Source: an uncultured Paracoccaceae bacterium (GTDB lineage: Bacteria > Pseudomonadota > Alphaproteobacteria > Rhodobacterales > Rhodobacteraceae). Taken from it: a stretch of 64,000 nt of DNA. The notes under the pieces were generated by a model, which saw only the letters and a list, made by a program, of their open reading frames with translations, was not told the origin of the DNA and made no database searches. The position numbers were made by a program, and so were the translations under genes. Position 1 is the stretch's first letter. Each line of letters opens with the position of its first letter. The stretch lies in contig CAJXSR010000014.1 of the NCBI GenBank assembly GCA_913061275.1, positions 1 through 64,000 on the forward strand, given 5' to 3'. Shown one piece after another: positions 29,655 through 38,588 of the stretch.

Positions 29655-30406
29655 TGGATAGCTGGCCGCAAGGCTATGATAGGGTTGTATATGATACGAT
29701 CGATAGTACAAATTCAGAGGCAAGAAGGCGAATATATACTGCCCTTGGGCCTTGTTGGATTTTGGCACATGAACAAACTGCAGGCATTGGCAGGCGCGGG
29801 CGGGCGTGGTCAACGCAGGCAGGGAACTTTGCGGCAACGCTTCTTCAACCTTTGAATATGCCACTAAACCAAGCTGCATTACAAAGCTTCACTGCCGCAT
29901 TAGCTTTGCGTGACGCATTTCTTGCTGTTGGCGGTAAGCCCGACGACTTCAGCTTAAAATGGCCCAATGATGTGCTGTTGAAAGGCGGTAAAGTTGCAGG
30001 AATTCTTTTAGAAACGATGGGTAAGGGGCCAAGCCATTTGTGCATAGGTATTGGTGTAAATCTGGCCCATGCCCCAAGTGTAACCGCATTAGAAACCACA
30101 GCTACACCACCGAAATCCCTTATAGGGGATGCGCAGGTGCATGTTACCGCCGAGCAGTTTTTGGCGGTACTTGCAGTGGCCTTTGATACGCGGCAAATGC
30201 AATTTCAACAGGGTGGTTTTGATGCCATCAGGCGCGATTGGTTGAAGCACGCCGTGAAGCTGGGTGAACAAATTATAGCGCGTACCATCTCACATGAAAT
30301 ACACGGTCGTTTTGAAACAGTGGACGAAACGGGCGCACTTGTACTACATACCGATAAAGGGCTGCGTTATATAACAGCGGCTGAAATATTTTTTGGCGAA
30401 AGTTAG
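29654..30406 (+). CDS. birA: Biotin-[acetyl-CoA-carboxylase] ligase
   Basis: A 250-residue ligase that attaches biotin to carboxylase carrier protein. Visible motifs are DSTNSEARR, EQTAGIGRRGRAW (biotinyl-AMP loop) and LKWPNDVLLKGGKVAGILLE. There is no N-terminal helix-turn-helix, so this is a monofunctional enzyme, not a repressor like the E. coli protein. It is coupled to nuoN by a one-base overlap. Confidence 0.94.
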   Translation: MDSWPQGYDRVVYDTIDSTNSEARRRIYTALGPCWILAHEQTAGIGRRGRAWSTQAGNFAATLLQPLNMPLNQAALQSFTAALALRDAFLAVGGKPDDFSLKWPNDVLLKGGKVAGILLETMGKGPSHLCIGIGVNLAHAPSVTALETTATPPKSLIGDAQVHVTAEQFLAVLAVAFDTRQMQFQQGGFDAIRRDWLKHAVKLGEQIIARTISHEIHGRFETVDETGALVLHTDKGLRYITAAEIFFGES

Positions 30407-30410
30407 GGAC

Positions 30411-31181
30411 ATGCTTCTAACAGTTGACGTTGGCAATACAAACACAGTTTTTGCAGTACACGATGGCAAAGAGTTCTTGTCAGATTGGCGTTGCGAAACA
30501 GTGCATCAACGTACGGCGGATGAATATTATGTCTGGTTGATGAACTTGATTAAGTTGCAAGGGTTAGACGCCCAAATTGACCGCGTGATTATATCCTCTG
30601 TTGTGCCACAAGTTGTGTTTAATCTGCGCGTTCTATCTGATCGGTACTTTAACTGCCGCCCTATTGTTGTCGGAAAATCTGAATGCGAACTGGGCGTGGA
30701 TGTACGGGTGGATGAAGGCACACATGTGGGGGCTGACCGTTTGGTAAACACGGTTGGTGCTTATAATCGTTATGGTGGCAATCTGATTGTGGTCGATTTT
30801 GGAACTGCTACGACCTTTGATGTGGTCGACCATGATGGCGCCTATATCGGTGGGGTCATCGCCCCAGGTGTGAACCTGTCGATCAAAGCCTTACATGAAG
30901 CGGCCGCCGCTTTGCCGCATATTGACGTTACCCAACCCGACAAAGTAATTGGCACCAACACGGTTGCCTGTATGCAATCGGGTGTGTTTTGGGGCTATAT
31001 TGGCTTGATTGAAGGCATATGTGCTAAAATACGTGATGAACATGGCACACCGATGAAAGTCATTGGCACGGGTGGCTTGGCAACGCTGTTCGAACGCGGC
31101 ACAGACCTTTTTGACACTATAGATAATGATCTGACCTTGCATGGGCTTGTGTTGATCGAAGCCCATAATCGGAGCACTTAA
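30411..31181 (+). CDS. coaX: Type III pantothenate kinase
   Basis: A 256-residue enzyme for the first step of coenzyme A synthesis. The ASKHA-fold motifs are DVGNTNTVFAV (phosphate loop), EGTHVGADRLVNTVGAY, DFGTATTFDVV and GGVIAPGVNLS. ATG 30411 is chosen, 4 nt after birA. It shares its last base with the RNase J start. The birA-coaX-rnj order after nuo is common in alphaproteobacteria. Confidence 0.96.
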   Translation: MLLTVDVGNTNTVFAVHDGKEFLSDWRCETVHQRTADEYYVWLMNLIKLQGLDAQIDRVIISSVVPQVVFNLRVLSDRYFNCRPIVVGKSECELGVDVRVDEGTHVGADRLVNTVGAYNRYGGNLIVVDFGTATTFDVVDHDGAYIGGVIAPGVNLSIKALHEAAAALPHIDVTQPDKVIGTNTVACMQSGVFWGYIGLIEGICAKIRDEHGTPMKVIGTGGLATLFERGTDLFDTIDNDLTLHGLVLIEAHNRST

Positions 31182-32851
31182 TGAGTAATCAAAATAAACT
31201 AATCTTCCTGCCCTTAGGTGGTGCCGGCGAAATCGGCATGAATATGTATCTGTATGGCTACGGCCCAGCAGGTAAAGAACGCTTCATCATGGTAGATGTT
31301 GGTGTGACATTCCCCGCTATGGACGGCACCCCTGGTGTTGATTTAATCATGGCTGATAGCGCATATATTGAGGCCCGCGTTGACCGTCTTGATGCGATTT
31401 TCATCACCCACGCGCATGAAGACCACATTGGCGCATTGGGCTTGTTATACCCTAAATTGGCAGTACCAATTTATGCACGTCCCTTCACGGCGGCAGTTGC
31501 ACGCGCTAAAATGGAAGATCGCGGGCAAGATCCTTGGCTTGTACAAGTGGTTGATGCTTATCCTGCACAAATAGAAGCAGGCCCTTTCAAAGTTAGCTAT
31601 CTACCCTTAGCCCACTCAATCCCAGAGGCCGCAGGCCTTATCATCGACAGCCCGGCAGGGCGCGTGGTGCATACGGGTGATTTTAAACTGGATAAAGACC
31701 CGATTGTTGGTGAAGCTTATGATCCCGCATTGTTTGCCCAAGTCGCCCAAGGCGGCATCAAAGCTTTGGTTTGTGACAGTACGAACGTATTTTCACCTGA
31801 GGCAGGGCGATCAGAATCAACACTGAATGCAAACATCACCAAACTGATCGCAGATGCATCAGGCATGATGGTTGCCACAACATTTGCATCTAACGTCGCA
31901 CGTCTGAAAACATTGGCGCAAGCAGGTGTGGATGCGGGTCGTTCGGTTTGTGTTTTAGGCCGTTCGATGCAACGCATGATGAATTATGCGCAGACCACAG
32001 GCGTGTTGCAAGATTTCCCACCAACCATTGAATTGGAAGACGCGCAAAGCGTGCCACGCGAAAACTTAATGTTGATCGTGACAGGGTCACAAGGTGAAAG
32101 CCGTGCGGCCTCTGGCCAACTGGCACGCGGTAAGTATCTTGGTTTGACAATGAAAGAGGGCGATACGTTCTTATTCTCGTCCAAAACTATTCCGGGTAAC
32201 GAAGTGCCCGTGGGCCGCATTGTAAACAGCTTTTCTGAAATGGGTGTGAAAGTCATTGATGACAGTTCTGGCCTGTATCACGTATCAGGCCATGCTAACC
32301 GTCCAGACTTGGAAGAGATGCACGATGTTTTCCAACCCGAAATGTTGATCCCAATGCATGGTGAACACCGTCATTTGCGCGAACACGCGGAATTGGCGCA
32401 AAGCAAAGGCATTGCTAGTATCATTGCACCGAATGGCGCGATGATTGATATGACGGGTAAAAAGCCAAAAGTCATTGAACATATAGAAACTTCTCGCCTG
32501 TACTTAGATGGCAACCAGTTGATCGGTGCCTTTGATGGCGTGGTACTGGAACGTATCCGCATGGCAACACGCGGATTGGTGGCTATGTCGATTATCATAG
32601 AAGAGGGCGAAGTGATTGGGGTTTGGGCAGATGCAAAAGGTTTGCCCGACACAAAAGCTATGCAGGCAGGCCTAAATGACTTGATCGAAGAGGCGGTAGA
32701 GAAAGAATTGCTAAAGGCCAAACGTAAGTTGTTAAATTCAGACGATGAAGTTGATCGTCTTGTTTCCCGTATTGTAAGCCGTACGTGTAAAGATGCGGTG
32801 GGAAAAAAGCCTGTTTCACAAGTGATGATTAACAGGCTGATCGCGGATTAA
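31181..32851 (+). CDS. rnj: Ribonuclease J
   Basis: A 556-residue metallo-beta-lactamase/beta-CASP nuclease acting in mRNA decay and rRNA maturation. The zinc-binding motif THAHEDHIGAL and later metal ligands (HTGDF, CDSTN, PMHGEHRHLREH) are present. The beta-CASP domain lies between them and a C-terminal domain follows. It is the last gene of the long nuo transcript and is followed 9 nt later by a hairpin. Confidence 0.95.
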   Translation: MSNQNKLIFLPLGGAGEIGMNMYLYGYGPAGKERFIMVDVGVTFPAMDGTPGVDLIMADSAYIEARVDRLDAIFITHAHEDHIGALGLLYPKLAVPIYARPFTAAVARAKMEDRGQDPWLVQVVDAYPAQIEAGPFKVSYLPLAHSIPEAAGLIIDSPAGRVVHTGDFKLDKDPIVGEAYDPALFAQVAQGGIKALVCDSTNVFSPEAGRSESTLNANITKLIADASGMMVATTFASNVARLKTLAQAGVDAGRSVCVLGRSMQRMMNYAQTTGVLQDFPPTIELEDAQSVPRENLMLIVTGSQGESRAASGQLARGKYLGLTMKEGDTFLFSSKTIPGNEVPVGRIVNSFSEMGVKVIDDSSGLYHVSGHANRPDLEEMHDVFQPEMLIPMHGEHRHLREHAELAQSKGIASIIAPNGAMIDMTGKKPKVIEHIETSRLYLDGNQLIGAFDGVVLERIRMATRGLVAMSIIIEEGEVIGVWADAKGLPDTKAMQAGLNDLIEEAVEKELLKAKRKLLNSDDEVDRLVSRIVSRTCKDAVGKKPVSQVMINRLIAD

Positions 32852-32860
32852 AGCACTGTA

Positions 32861-32880
32861 GCGTGGGCTTCAGCCCACGC
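32861..32880. terminator. Hairpin after rnj, probable terminator
   Basis: GCGTGGGC TTCA GCCCACGC forms a perfect 8-bp stem with a TTCA tetraloop between the convergent rnj and DEAD-box genes. The plus-strand side continues GTTTCTC, not a strong U tract. It may serve both directions. Confidence 0.7.
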
Positions 32881-32937
32881 GTTTCTCAACATATATTAGT
32901 ATGACAGGTGGGCCCATAGCCAACCCCACAAACAAAC

Positions 32938-34410
32938 CTATGCAGCACTCTCATCTTTAGATTTACTGTCTTCTTCAACAGGTGTCTCTGTTTTTGCGGC
33001 AACCCCTGCACGAATATCACGCAGCATAAACGCAGGCATGTGATCGCCCAAGCCAACGACATGGTTTTGGTTGCCTTGATGACGTCCACCACCTTTTTTA
33101 TGACGCTGATTGCGTTCTTGTGGTTCAGGTTTTTTGTCTTGTTGCACAGCAGGCTTTTTATTTTGTTGCGCTGCAGGCTTGGTATCTTGTTGCGCCACAG
33201 GTTTCACTTCTGCTTTCGGTTTATCCTGCTTTTTCGCGCGCGTAGGGCGGTCTTGGGCTACAGGTGTGTCAAACTCAGCGCGTGGAATGGGGCCTTTCAA
33301 TAATTCTTCTACTTTAACCAAATGCTTTTCTTCATGAGGCAGACACAAGGTAAAGGCTTTACCTGAACGCCCTGCACGGCCAGTGCGGCCAATGCGGTGA
33401 ATATAATCCTCTGCGTGGATCGGCACATCATAGTTAAACACATGGCTTACATTTGGGATGTCCAGACCACGTGCTGCCACGTCAGATGCAACAAGTAAGG
33501 TGATGTCGTTATTCTTGAACCCGCTCAACACTTCCATGCGGTAACGTTGGTCAAGATCACCGTGAATAGCACCCACACTTGCCCCGTATTTTTTCATGGA
33601 TTTCAATACGATATCCACATCAACTTTGCGATTACAAAAGATGATCGCATTGGTCAGCGTGTCGCCTTCATCGGTAATGATCTTGCGCAGCATATCGCGT
33701 TTAGCCTTGGCTTCCACTTTGCGATTAGGGGCTTTGAAACATACGACTTTCTGCTCAATGGTTTCAGAGGCAGTCGCTTGGCGCGCCACTTCCACACGTT
33801 CAGGGTTCGATAAGAATTCCTGCGTAATACGCGTAATTTCAGGGGCCATCGTGGCCGAGAAAAACAGGGTTTGGCGGGTGAAAGGTGTTAGCTTAAAGAT
33901 GCGCTCAATATCAGGGATAAAACCCATATCCAACATCCGGTCAGCTTCATCCACAACCATAATTTCTATGCCTGTAAGTAACAATTTACCACGTTCAAAA
34001 TGATCTAGTAAGCGGCCAGGCGTGGCAATTAAAACGTCAACACCACGGTCAATCAGTTTGTCCTGATCCTTAAACGATACACCACCGATTAAAAGTGCCA
34101 TATCCAGTTTGCAGTACTTCGCATATAGTTCAAAGTTTTCGGCGACTTGGGCAGCCAACTCACGTGTTGGGCATAATACAAGCGAGCGCGGCATCCTTGC
34201 GCGTGCGCGGCCACGTGCCAATTTATGCACCATAGGTAACGTAAAGCTGGCGGTTTTGCCTGTGCCAGTTTGGGCAATTCCTAGAACATCACGGCCTTCC
34301 AAAGCAAATGGAATGGCTTGTGCTTGAATGGGTGTAGGTGTTTCATAGCCGACGTCGTTTACGGCTTTTAGAACTTTGGGGTTAAGACCCAGATCGGTAA
34401 ATTTTATCAT
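32938..34410 (-). CDS. DEAD-box ATP-dependent RNA helicase, RhlE-like
   Basis: A 490-residue RNA helicase with the full motif set: Q motif (TPTPIQAQAIP), Walker A (AQTGTGKT), PTRELA, TPGR, DEAD (VVDEADRMLDMGF), SAT, and the C-terminal RGLDIPNVSHVFNYD and HRIGRTGRAGRSGKA. The tail is low complexity, with three degenerate QQDKKPA-type repeats and then a basic Arg/Lys/Gly/Gln segment, likely for RNA contact. The start is set at ATG 34410 (MIKFTDLGL); an in-frame ATG at 34488 would add 26 residues that look unlike the family. Roles in ribosome assembly or RNA decay are typical. Confidence 0.9.
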   Translation of the reverse strand: MIKFTDLGLNPKVLKAVNDVGYETPTPIQAQAIPFALEGRDVLGIAQTGTGKTASFTLPMVHKLARGRARARMPRSLVLCPTRELAAQVAENFELYAKYCKLDMALLIGGVSFKDQDKLIDRGVDVLIATPGRLLDHFERGKLLLTGIEIMVVDEADRMLDMGFIPDIERIFKLTPFTRQTLFFSATMAPEITRITQEFLSNPERVEVARQATASETIEQKVVCFKAPNRKVEAKAKRDMLRKIITDEGDTLTNAIIFCNRKVDVDIVLKSMKKYGASVGAIHGDLDQRYRMEVLSGFKNNDITLLVASDVAARGLDIPNVSHVFNYDVPIHAEDYIHRIGRTGRAGRSGKAFTLCLPHEEKHLVKVEELLKGPIPRAEFDTPVAQDRPTRAKKQDKPKAEVKPVAQQDTKPAAQQNKKPAVQQDKKPEPQERNQRHKKGGGRHQGNQNHVVGLGDHMPAFMLRDIRAGVAAKTETPVEEDSKSKDESAA

Positions 34411-34627
34411 ATATCTCGCGTTGTTAGCGGCGTTAGTTGATGCCGCAATCTTCAGTCGCGGCCTGACAGCCGAAGTGCTGTCGTTCATATGGGCATTCGT
34501 TTAGCGAAATTACACAAAGAGTCAATATTAGCTGTGGTTTTGTGGCGATTATGATGTATTTACGCCTAAATTCCCCCTTTTACCTTGCGGATTAATGCCT
34601 AAGATTAGGACAACTTCGGAGGTCGGT

Positions 34628-35020
34628 ATGAAGCTAGTTCTACAAGATATATGGCGTAGTTTCCGTTCATTGCCTTTGTGGGTACAGATATGGGTGGGGG
34701 TCATCCTTGTGCCCGTTAATATGGCCACTATCGTACTTATCACCGAACCCTGCTGTTGGTTGATCCCCGTTCTGGCGATTGGTGGCATGACGCCAAATTT
34801 ATTCTTGATGTTCGTCGAGCGCGGCTTTTCCAAAGCAATGGCTCTGTCGCATCTGGTTTTGTGGATACCGCTATTGGCAATACTGGCCTATGAAGTAAAC
34901 ACAAACTGGATATTTGCCGATTATCTGATGATATTGTTTATCGTGGATGCCATTTCTATCGTATTTGATCTAAAAGACAGCCGTGACTGGATTAAGGGCG
35001 ATCGAAAGGTCGCTTCCTAA
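34628..35020 (+). CDS. Small integral membrane protein, unknown function
   Basis: A 130-residue protein with a short basic N-region and about three to four hydrophobic helices (WVGVILVPVNMATIVLI, CWLIPVLAIGGMTPNLFLMF, HLVLWIPLLAILAYEV, YLMILFIVDAISIVF) and a charged C-terminus. ATG 34628 has an excellent GGAGGT site 4-5 nt upstream. I do not recognise the family by function. It converges on prfC, with the stop codons overlapping by 4 bp (35017-35020). Confidence 0.75.
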   Translation: MKLVLQDIWRSFRSLPLWVQIWVGVILVPVNMATIVLITEPCCWLIPVLAIGGMTPNLFLMFVERGFSKAMALSHLVLWIPLLAILAYEVNTNWIFADYLMILFIVDAISIVFDLKDSRDWIKGDRKVAS

Positions 35021-36624
35021 ACCATAATATCCTTCGTCGCTACCAGCTTTAGTTCTGGGAAATCGCGTTCAACACGGTCAATATCCCATTGTAACCGCGT
35101 CATATAAACAGGATCGCCATCATGGTCAGATGCCATATGGCCCTTGTTGGTATTTATGAAGCTATCCACCTTATCCGTAGGCCCAGATAACCATCGGGCA
35201 GAGGTGAATTGGGTCTGCTCAAATCGCACAGGTATGCCGTATTCCAATTCAATCCGTGAAGCCAGAACATCAAACTGCAAGCTGCCAACAACACCGATAA
35301 TCCAACCCGATCCGATCATCGGTTTGAAAAGTTTAGCGGCCCCTTCTTCGGCAAATTGGTTCAGGGCTTTGTCCAGATGTTTTGACTTCATCGGGTCAGT
35401 TGTACGCACGGATTGCAACAATTCAGGTGCAAATGACGGGATGCCGGCAAAATGCAACATCTCTCCTTCGGTCAATGCGTCACCGATGCGCAACTGCCCA
35501 TGGTTTGGAATGCCGATAATATCACCTGCCCAAGCTTCTTCCGCCAGTTCACGGTCGCTTGCCAAAAACAGCATAGGTGATGCTATTGCCATAGGTTTCT
35601 TGCTGCGCACATGGGTTAGTTTCATACCGCGTTTAAAGTGGCCTGAACACAGGCGCACAAACGCGATACGGTCGCGGTGTTTTGGGTCCATGTTGGCTTG
35701 AACCTTAAACACAAAACCAGAAACCTTTTTTTCATCGGGTGAAATTTGGCGTTCAACGGCTGGGCGTACTTGTGGTTTGGGGCCAAAGTCACCGATACCG
35801 TTCATCAATTCCTGCACCCCGAAACTGTTTATCGCAGAGCCAAACCAAATTGGGGTCATTGTGCCGTCCAGCATTGCCTGATGATCTAGTTTGGGCAACA
35901 ATTCGCGGGCCATCTCGACCTCTTCCAACAGCTTTTCCAGCAGGTCGGCAGGAATGTGTTCGGCCAGCTTTGGGTCATCTAGCCCATCTATTTGAATGCT
36001 TTCAGAAATTACATTGCGATCAGCACGATCCATCAATTCTAGCCGGTCATTCAGCATATCATAACAGCCGATAAATTCGCGCCCGATACCAATCGGCCAA
36101 CTTGCAGGGGACACATCTATTGCCAAGTTTTCTTGTATTTCATCAATAATTTCAAATGTATCGCGGCTTTCGCGATCCATCTTATTACAAAATGTCAAAA
36201 TCGGCATATCGCGCATGCGACAAACTTCAAACAATTTTTGCGTCTGACTTTCAACGCCTTTGGCGCCATCAATAACCATCACGGCCGCGTCCACTGCCGT
36301 CAGTGTTCGGTAGGTATCTTCGGAAAAGTCAGAGTGGCCGGGCGTATCGACCAAATTAAACCAATAATCTTTGTATTCAAATGACATGGCAGAGGCGGAT
36401 ACAGATATTCCGCGGTCTTTTTCCATCTGCATAAAATCAGACCGTGTGCGCCGCGCTTCGCCTTTGGCGCGCACTTGGCCCGCCATTTGAATAGCGCCGC
36501 CATAAAGTAGAAACTTTTCCGTCAAAGTGGTCTTACCCGCATCAGGGTGGCTGATGATGGCAAAGGTGCGGCGACGATCAATTTCGGGCGGCAAAACGGG
36601 CTGATTTGAAGTGTGATCTAACAT
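35017..36624 (-). CDS. prfC: Peptide chain release factor 3
   Basis: A 535-residue translational GTPase that recycles class I release factors. The G motifs are SHPDAGKTT, DTPGHSDFSEDT and NKMDR. RF3-type segments are KGEARRTRSDFMQMEKDRGISV, which contains switch I, and domain II and III features such as GAVGSLQFDVL-like GVVGSLQFDVLASR. Length is typical. It is transcribed alone, convergent with the small membrane protein gene. Confidence 0.96.
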   Translation of the reverse strand: MLDHTSNQPVLPPEIDRRRTFAIISHPDAGKTTLTEKFLLYGGAIQMAGQVRAKGEARRTRSDFMQMEKDRGISVSASAMSFEYKDYWFNLVDTPGHSDFSEDTYRTLTAVDAAVMVIDGAKGVESQTQKLFEVCRMRDMPILTFCNKMDRESRDTFEIIDEIQENLAIDVSPASWPIGIGREFIGCYDMLNDRLELMDRADRNVISESIQIDGLDDPKLAEHIPADLLEKLLEEVEMARELLPKLDHQAMLDGTMTPIWFGSAINSFGVQELMNGIGDFGPKPQVRPAVERQISPDEKKVSGFVFKVQANMDPKHRDRIAFVRLCSGHFKRGMKLTHVRSKKPMAIASPMLFLASDRELAEEAWAGDIIGIPNHGQLRIGDALTEGEMLHFAGIPSFAPELLQSVRTTDPMKSKHLDKALNQFAEEGAAKLFKPMIGSGWIIGVVGSLQFDVLASRIELEYGIPVRFEQTQFTSARWLSGPTDKVDSFINTNKGHMASDHDGDPVYMTRLQWDIDRVERDFPELKLVATKDIMV

Positions 36625-36679
36625 ATGCGTCGTATAGGTAAGGTTTGGGAAAAGGGCAAGAAATGACTGCCTGCATAAG

Positions 36680-37447
36680 TTATGTTAAAATTCCCAACTC
36701 TTTAAGGTGTTTCATCTTACTTCGTGAAATTGGAATTTCAGCACCATCTGTCATTTGAAAAAACATTTTCCCGTCTTGCTTTAAGAATTTAGTAACTTCA
36801 TCAAGATTAACCCAATGCGAGCGGTGAACCTGCATGCCATTAAAACCATCTAACGCGTTTACAGCATCAGAAAACCGCATGTGAATTAGCTGCATTCCAT
36901 TACAAGTATGGGCCTCTACATAATGGTCACGCATCGTCAGGCGGATCAGGCGGGAACCCATATCGACATTAATACGTGATAAAAGTGGGTTTTGACCGTG
37001 GTTCCCCAGATTTATTTTAAGTGCAACGGTGTTGGTTTTTGCAGTGTTTACTTCCCACAGATACATCACAAAGGCGATTGTAGCGGTTACACAGCCTACG
37101 ATTGAGATAATTAATAGGTTTGACGGCAGGGGTTCTTCATAGATTGAATGGATAAGAATGAGGATGAATGCAGAGTAAGTAAGCGTAAAGAATGTAATGC
37201 TTATTATTGATATCTTTAAGATATTTGTATCTGTTCTTAATACCCTAGACACATGGTAACAATACAATGAATAGAGTGTTGCGATTAACAAAATACCGCC
37301 CCAAAAAATCATGCGAAACCACAAGGGATCAGTTTCATATGTGCCAAACGGGCCAATAGCTGCGCAAATTATCGACGAAGTTAACCAACAGAGTGCTGGG
37401 ATTGGGGATTTTAAGTTAACAATAAGGTTATCAAGTGCTTTTTGCAT
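36680..37447 (-). CDS. Membrane-bound LytTR-domain DNA-binding regulator
   Basis: A protein of about 255 residues: four transmembrane helices (about residues 15-145) followed by a LytTR DNA-binding domain (RLIRLTMRDHYVEAHTCNGMQLIHMRFSDAVNAL...VHRSHWVNLDEVTKF...GAEIPISRSKMKHLKELGI). It is expected to sense a membrane or external signal and bind DNA directly, without a phosphoacceptor domain. The first ATG in frame is 37447; a TTG at 37570 would add 41 residues and cannot be excluded. It is divergent from the SDR gene across about 260 bp, a possible target. Confidence 0.82.
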   Translation of the reverse strand: MQKALDNLIVNLKSPIPALCWLTSSIICAAIGPFGTYETDPLWFRMIFWGGILLIATLYSLYCYHVSRVLRTDTNILKISIISITFFTLTYSAFILILIHSIYEEPLPSNLLIISIVGCVTATIAFVMYLWEVNTAKTNTVALKINLGNHGQNPLLSRINVDMGSRLIRLTMRDHYVEAHTCNGMQLIHMRFSDAVNALDGFNGMQVHRSHWVNLDEVTKFLKQDGKMFFQMTDGAEIPISRSKMKHLKELGILT

Positions 37448-37708
37448 GTTGCCCCATTTATGCGTTTCACGAAACAATACCTGTATTTCACGAAAAAACC
37501 GTTGATGATAGTCAATTATGCGGCTTTCTTTTGGCAACTCTTGCAACCGCGAGGGGTTAGGCGCAGGCAAGCGTGTAAATAGTATTATGTAGGTGTAGAA
37601 GGTTGTCTGCGCCGCTTTTCAAAAATCCTTAAAAATAACATAAATAAATCTTTGTGGATTGCGCTGTTGATTTCGGTAGTCTGTCTGAAAGAATGAGGAT
37701 TCGATAAG

Positions 37709-38485
37709 ATGGATTTAGGAATAAAAGATAAAACCGCTATTGTTTGTGCGGCAAGCAAAGGTTTGGGGTTTGGCTGTGCCGAAGGTTTGGCGAAGGCAGG
37801 TGTAAACCTGATTATTTGCGCCCGCACCGACGGGCCACTGCAAGAAGCCGCAAATAAATTGCGCGCACATGGTGTGGATGTAACTGCAATCGCCTGTGAT
37901 ATAACCACGGATGAAGGGCGCGCATTGGTTTTGGATGCCGCAACCCACGTGGATATTTTGGTAACAAACGCAGGTGGCCCACCCCCTGGGCATTGGTCAG
38001 ACTGGGAACGGGATGACTTTATCAAAGCGATGGATGCCAATATGCTGGCACCTATAGCACTTATAAAAGCCGTACTGCCTGGAATGATTGATGCGAAATG
38101 GGGCCGGATTGTTAATATCACATCACTATACGTTAAAGGCCCGTCTGCAAACCTTGGCCTGTCTAATACTGCCCGAACTGGGTTAACAGGATATGTAGCT
38201 GGCACCAGCCGTGATGTCGCCAAACACGGCGTGGCTATGAACAATCTGTTGCCAGGCATTCACGCAACTGACCGCGCTGTATCACTTGATACGGGCTTGG
38301 CTGCTGCACAGAACATCACATTGGCCGAGGCAAAAACCCAGCGAAGTGCAAACATTCCCGCGATGCGCTACGGTGAGCCATCCGAATTTGGTGCGACATG
38401 TGCCTTTATGTGTTCGCAGCATGCAGGCTTTATGATCGGGCAAAACATATTACTGGATGGCGGCTTTATCGGCTGCACCATATAA
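37709..38485 (+). CDS. Short-chain dehydrogenase/reductase-like protein with non-canonical active site
   Basis: A 258-residue SDR fold. The nucleotide-binding region is AASKGLGFGCAEGLAKAG, where the usual TGxxxGIG is altered, and NAGGPPPG fits the family. At the catalytic site the expected Tyr-x3-Lys reads LSNTARTGL, so both Tyr and Lys appear replaced, while the Ser before it (NITSLY) is kept. This fits the known BKR-like SDR subgroup without a full tetrad. It may not be an oxidoreductase. It is divergent from the LytTR gene. Confidence 0.85.
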   Translation: MDLGIKDKTAIVCAASKGLGFGCAEGLAKAGVNLIICARTDGPLQEAANKLRAHGVDVTAIACDITTDEGRALVLDAATHVDILVTNAGGPPPGHWSDWERDDFIKAMDANMLAPIALIKAVLPGMIDAKWGRIVNITSLYVKGPSANLGLSNTARTGLTGYVAGTSRDVAKHGVAMNNLLPGIHATDRAVSLDTGLAAAQNITLAEAKTQRSANIPAMRYGEPSEFGATCAFMCSQHAGFMIGQNILLDGGFIGCTI

Positions 38486-38588
38486 GACATTCTTGAAAGT
38501 AACGTTTCTGTCAGCTATGTGCTGATTGCTTTCGTTATGCGCTACAATTCTGTAGGCGGATAAAATAAAGCAGAGTAAGGAATAATAA

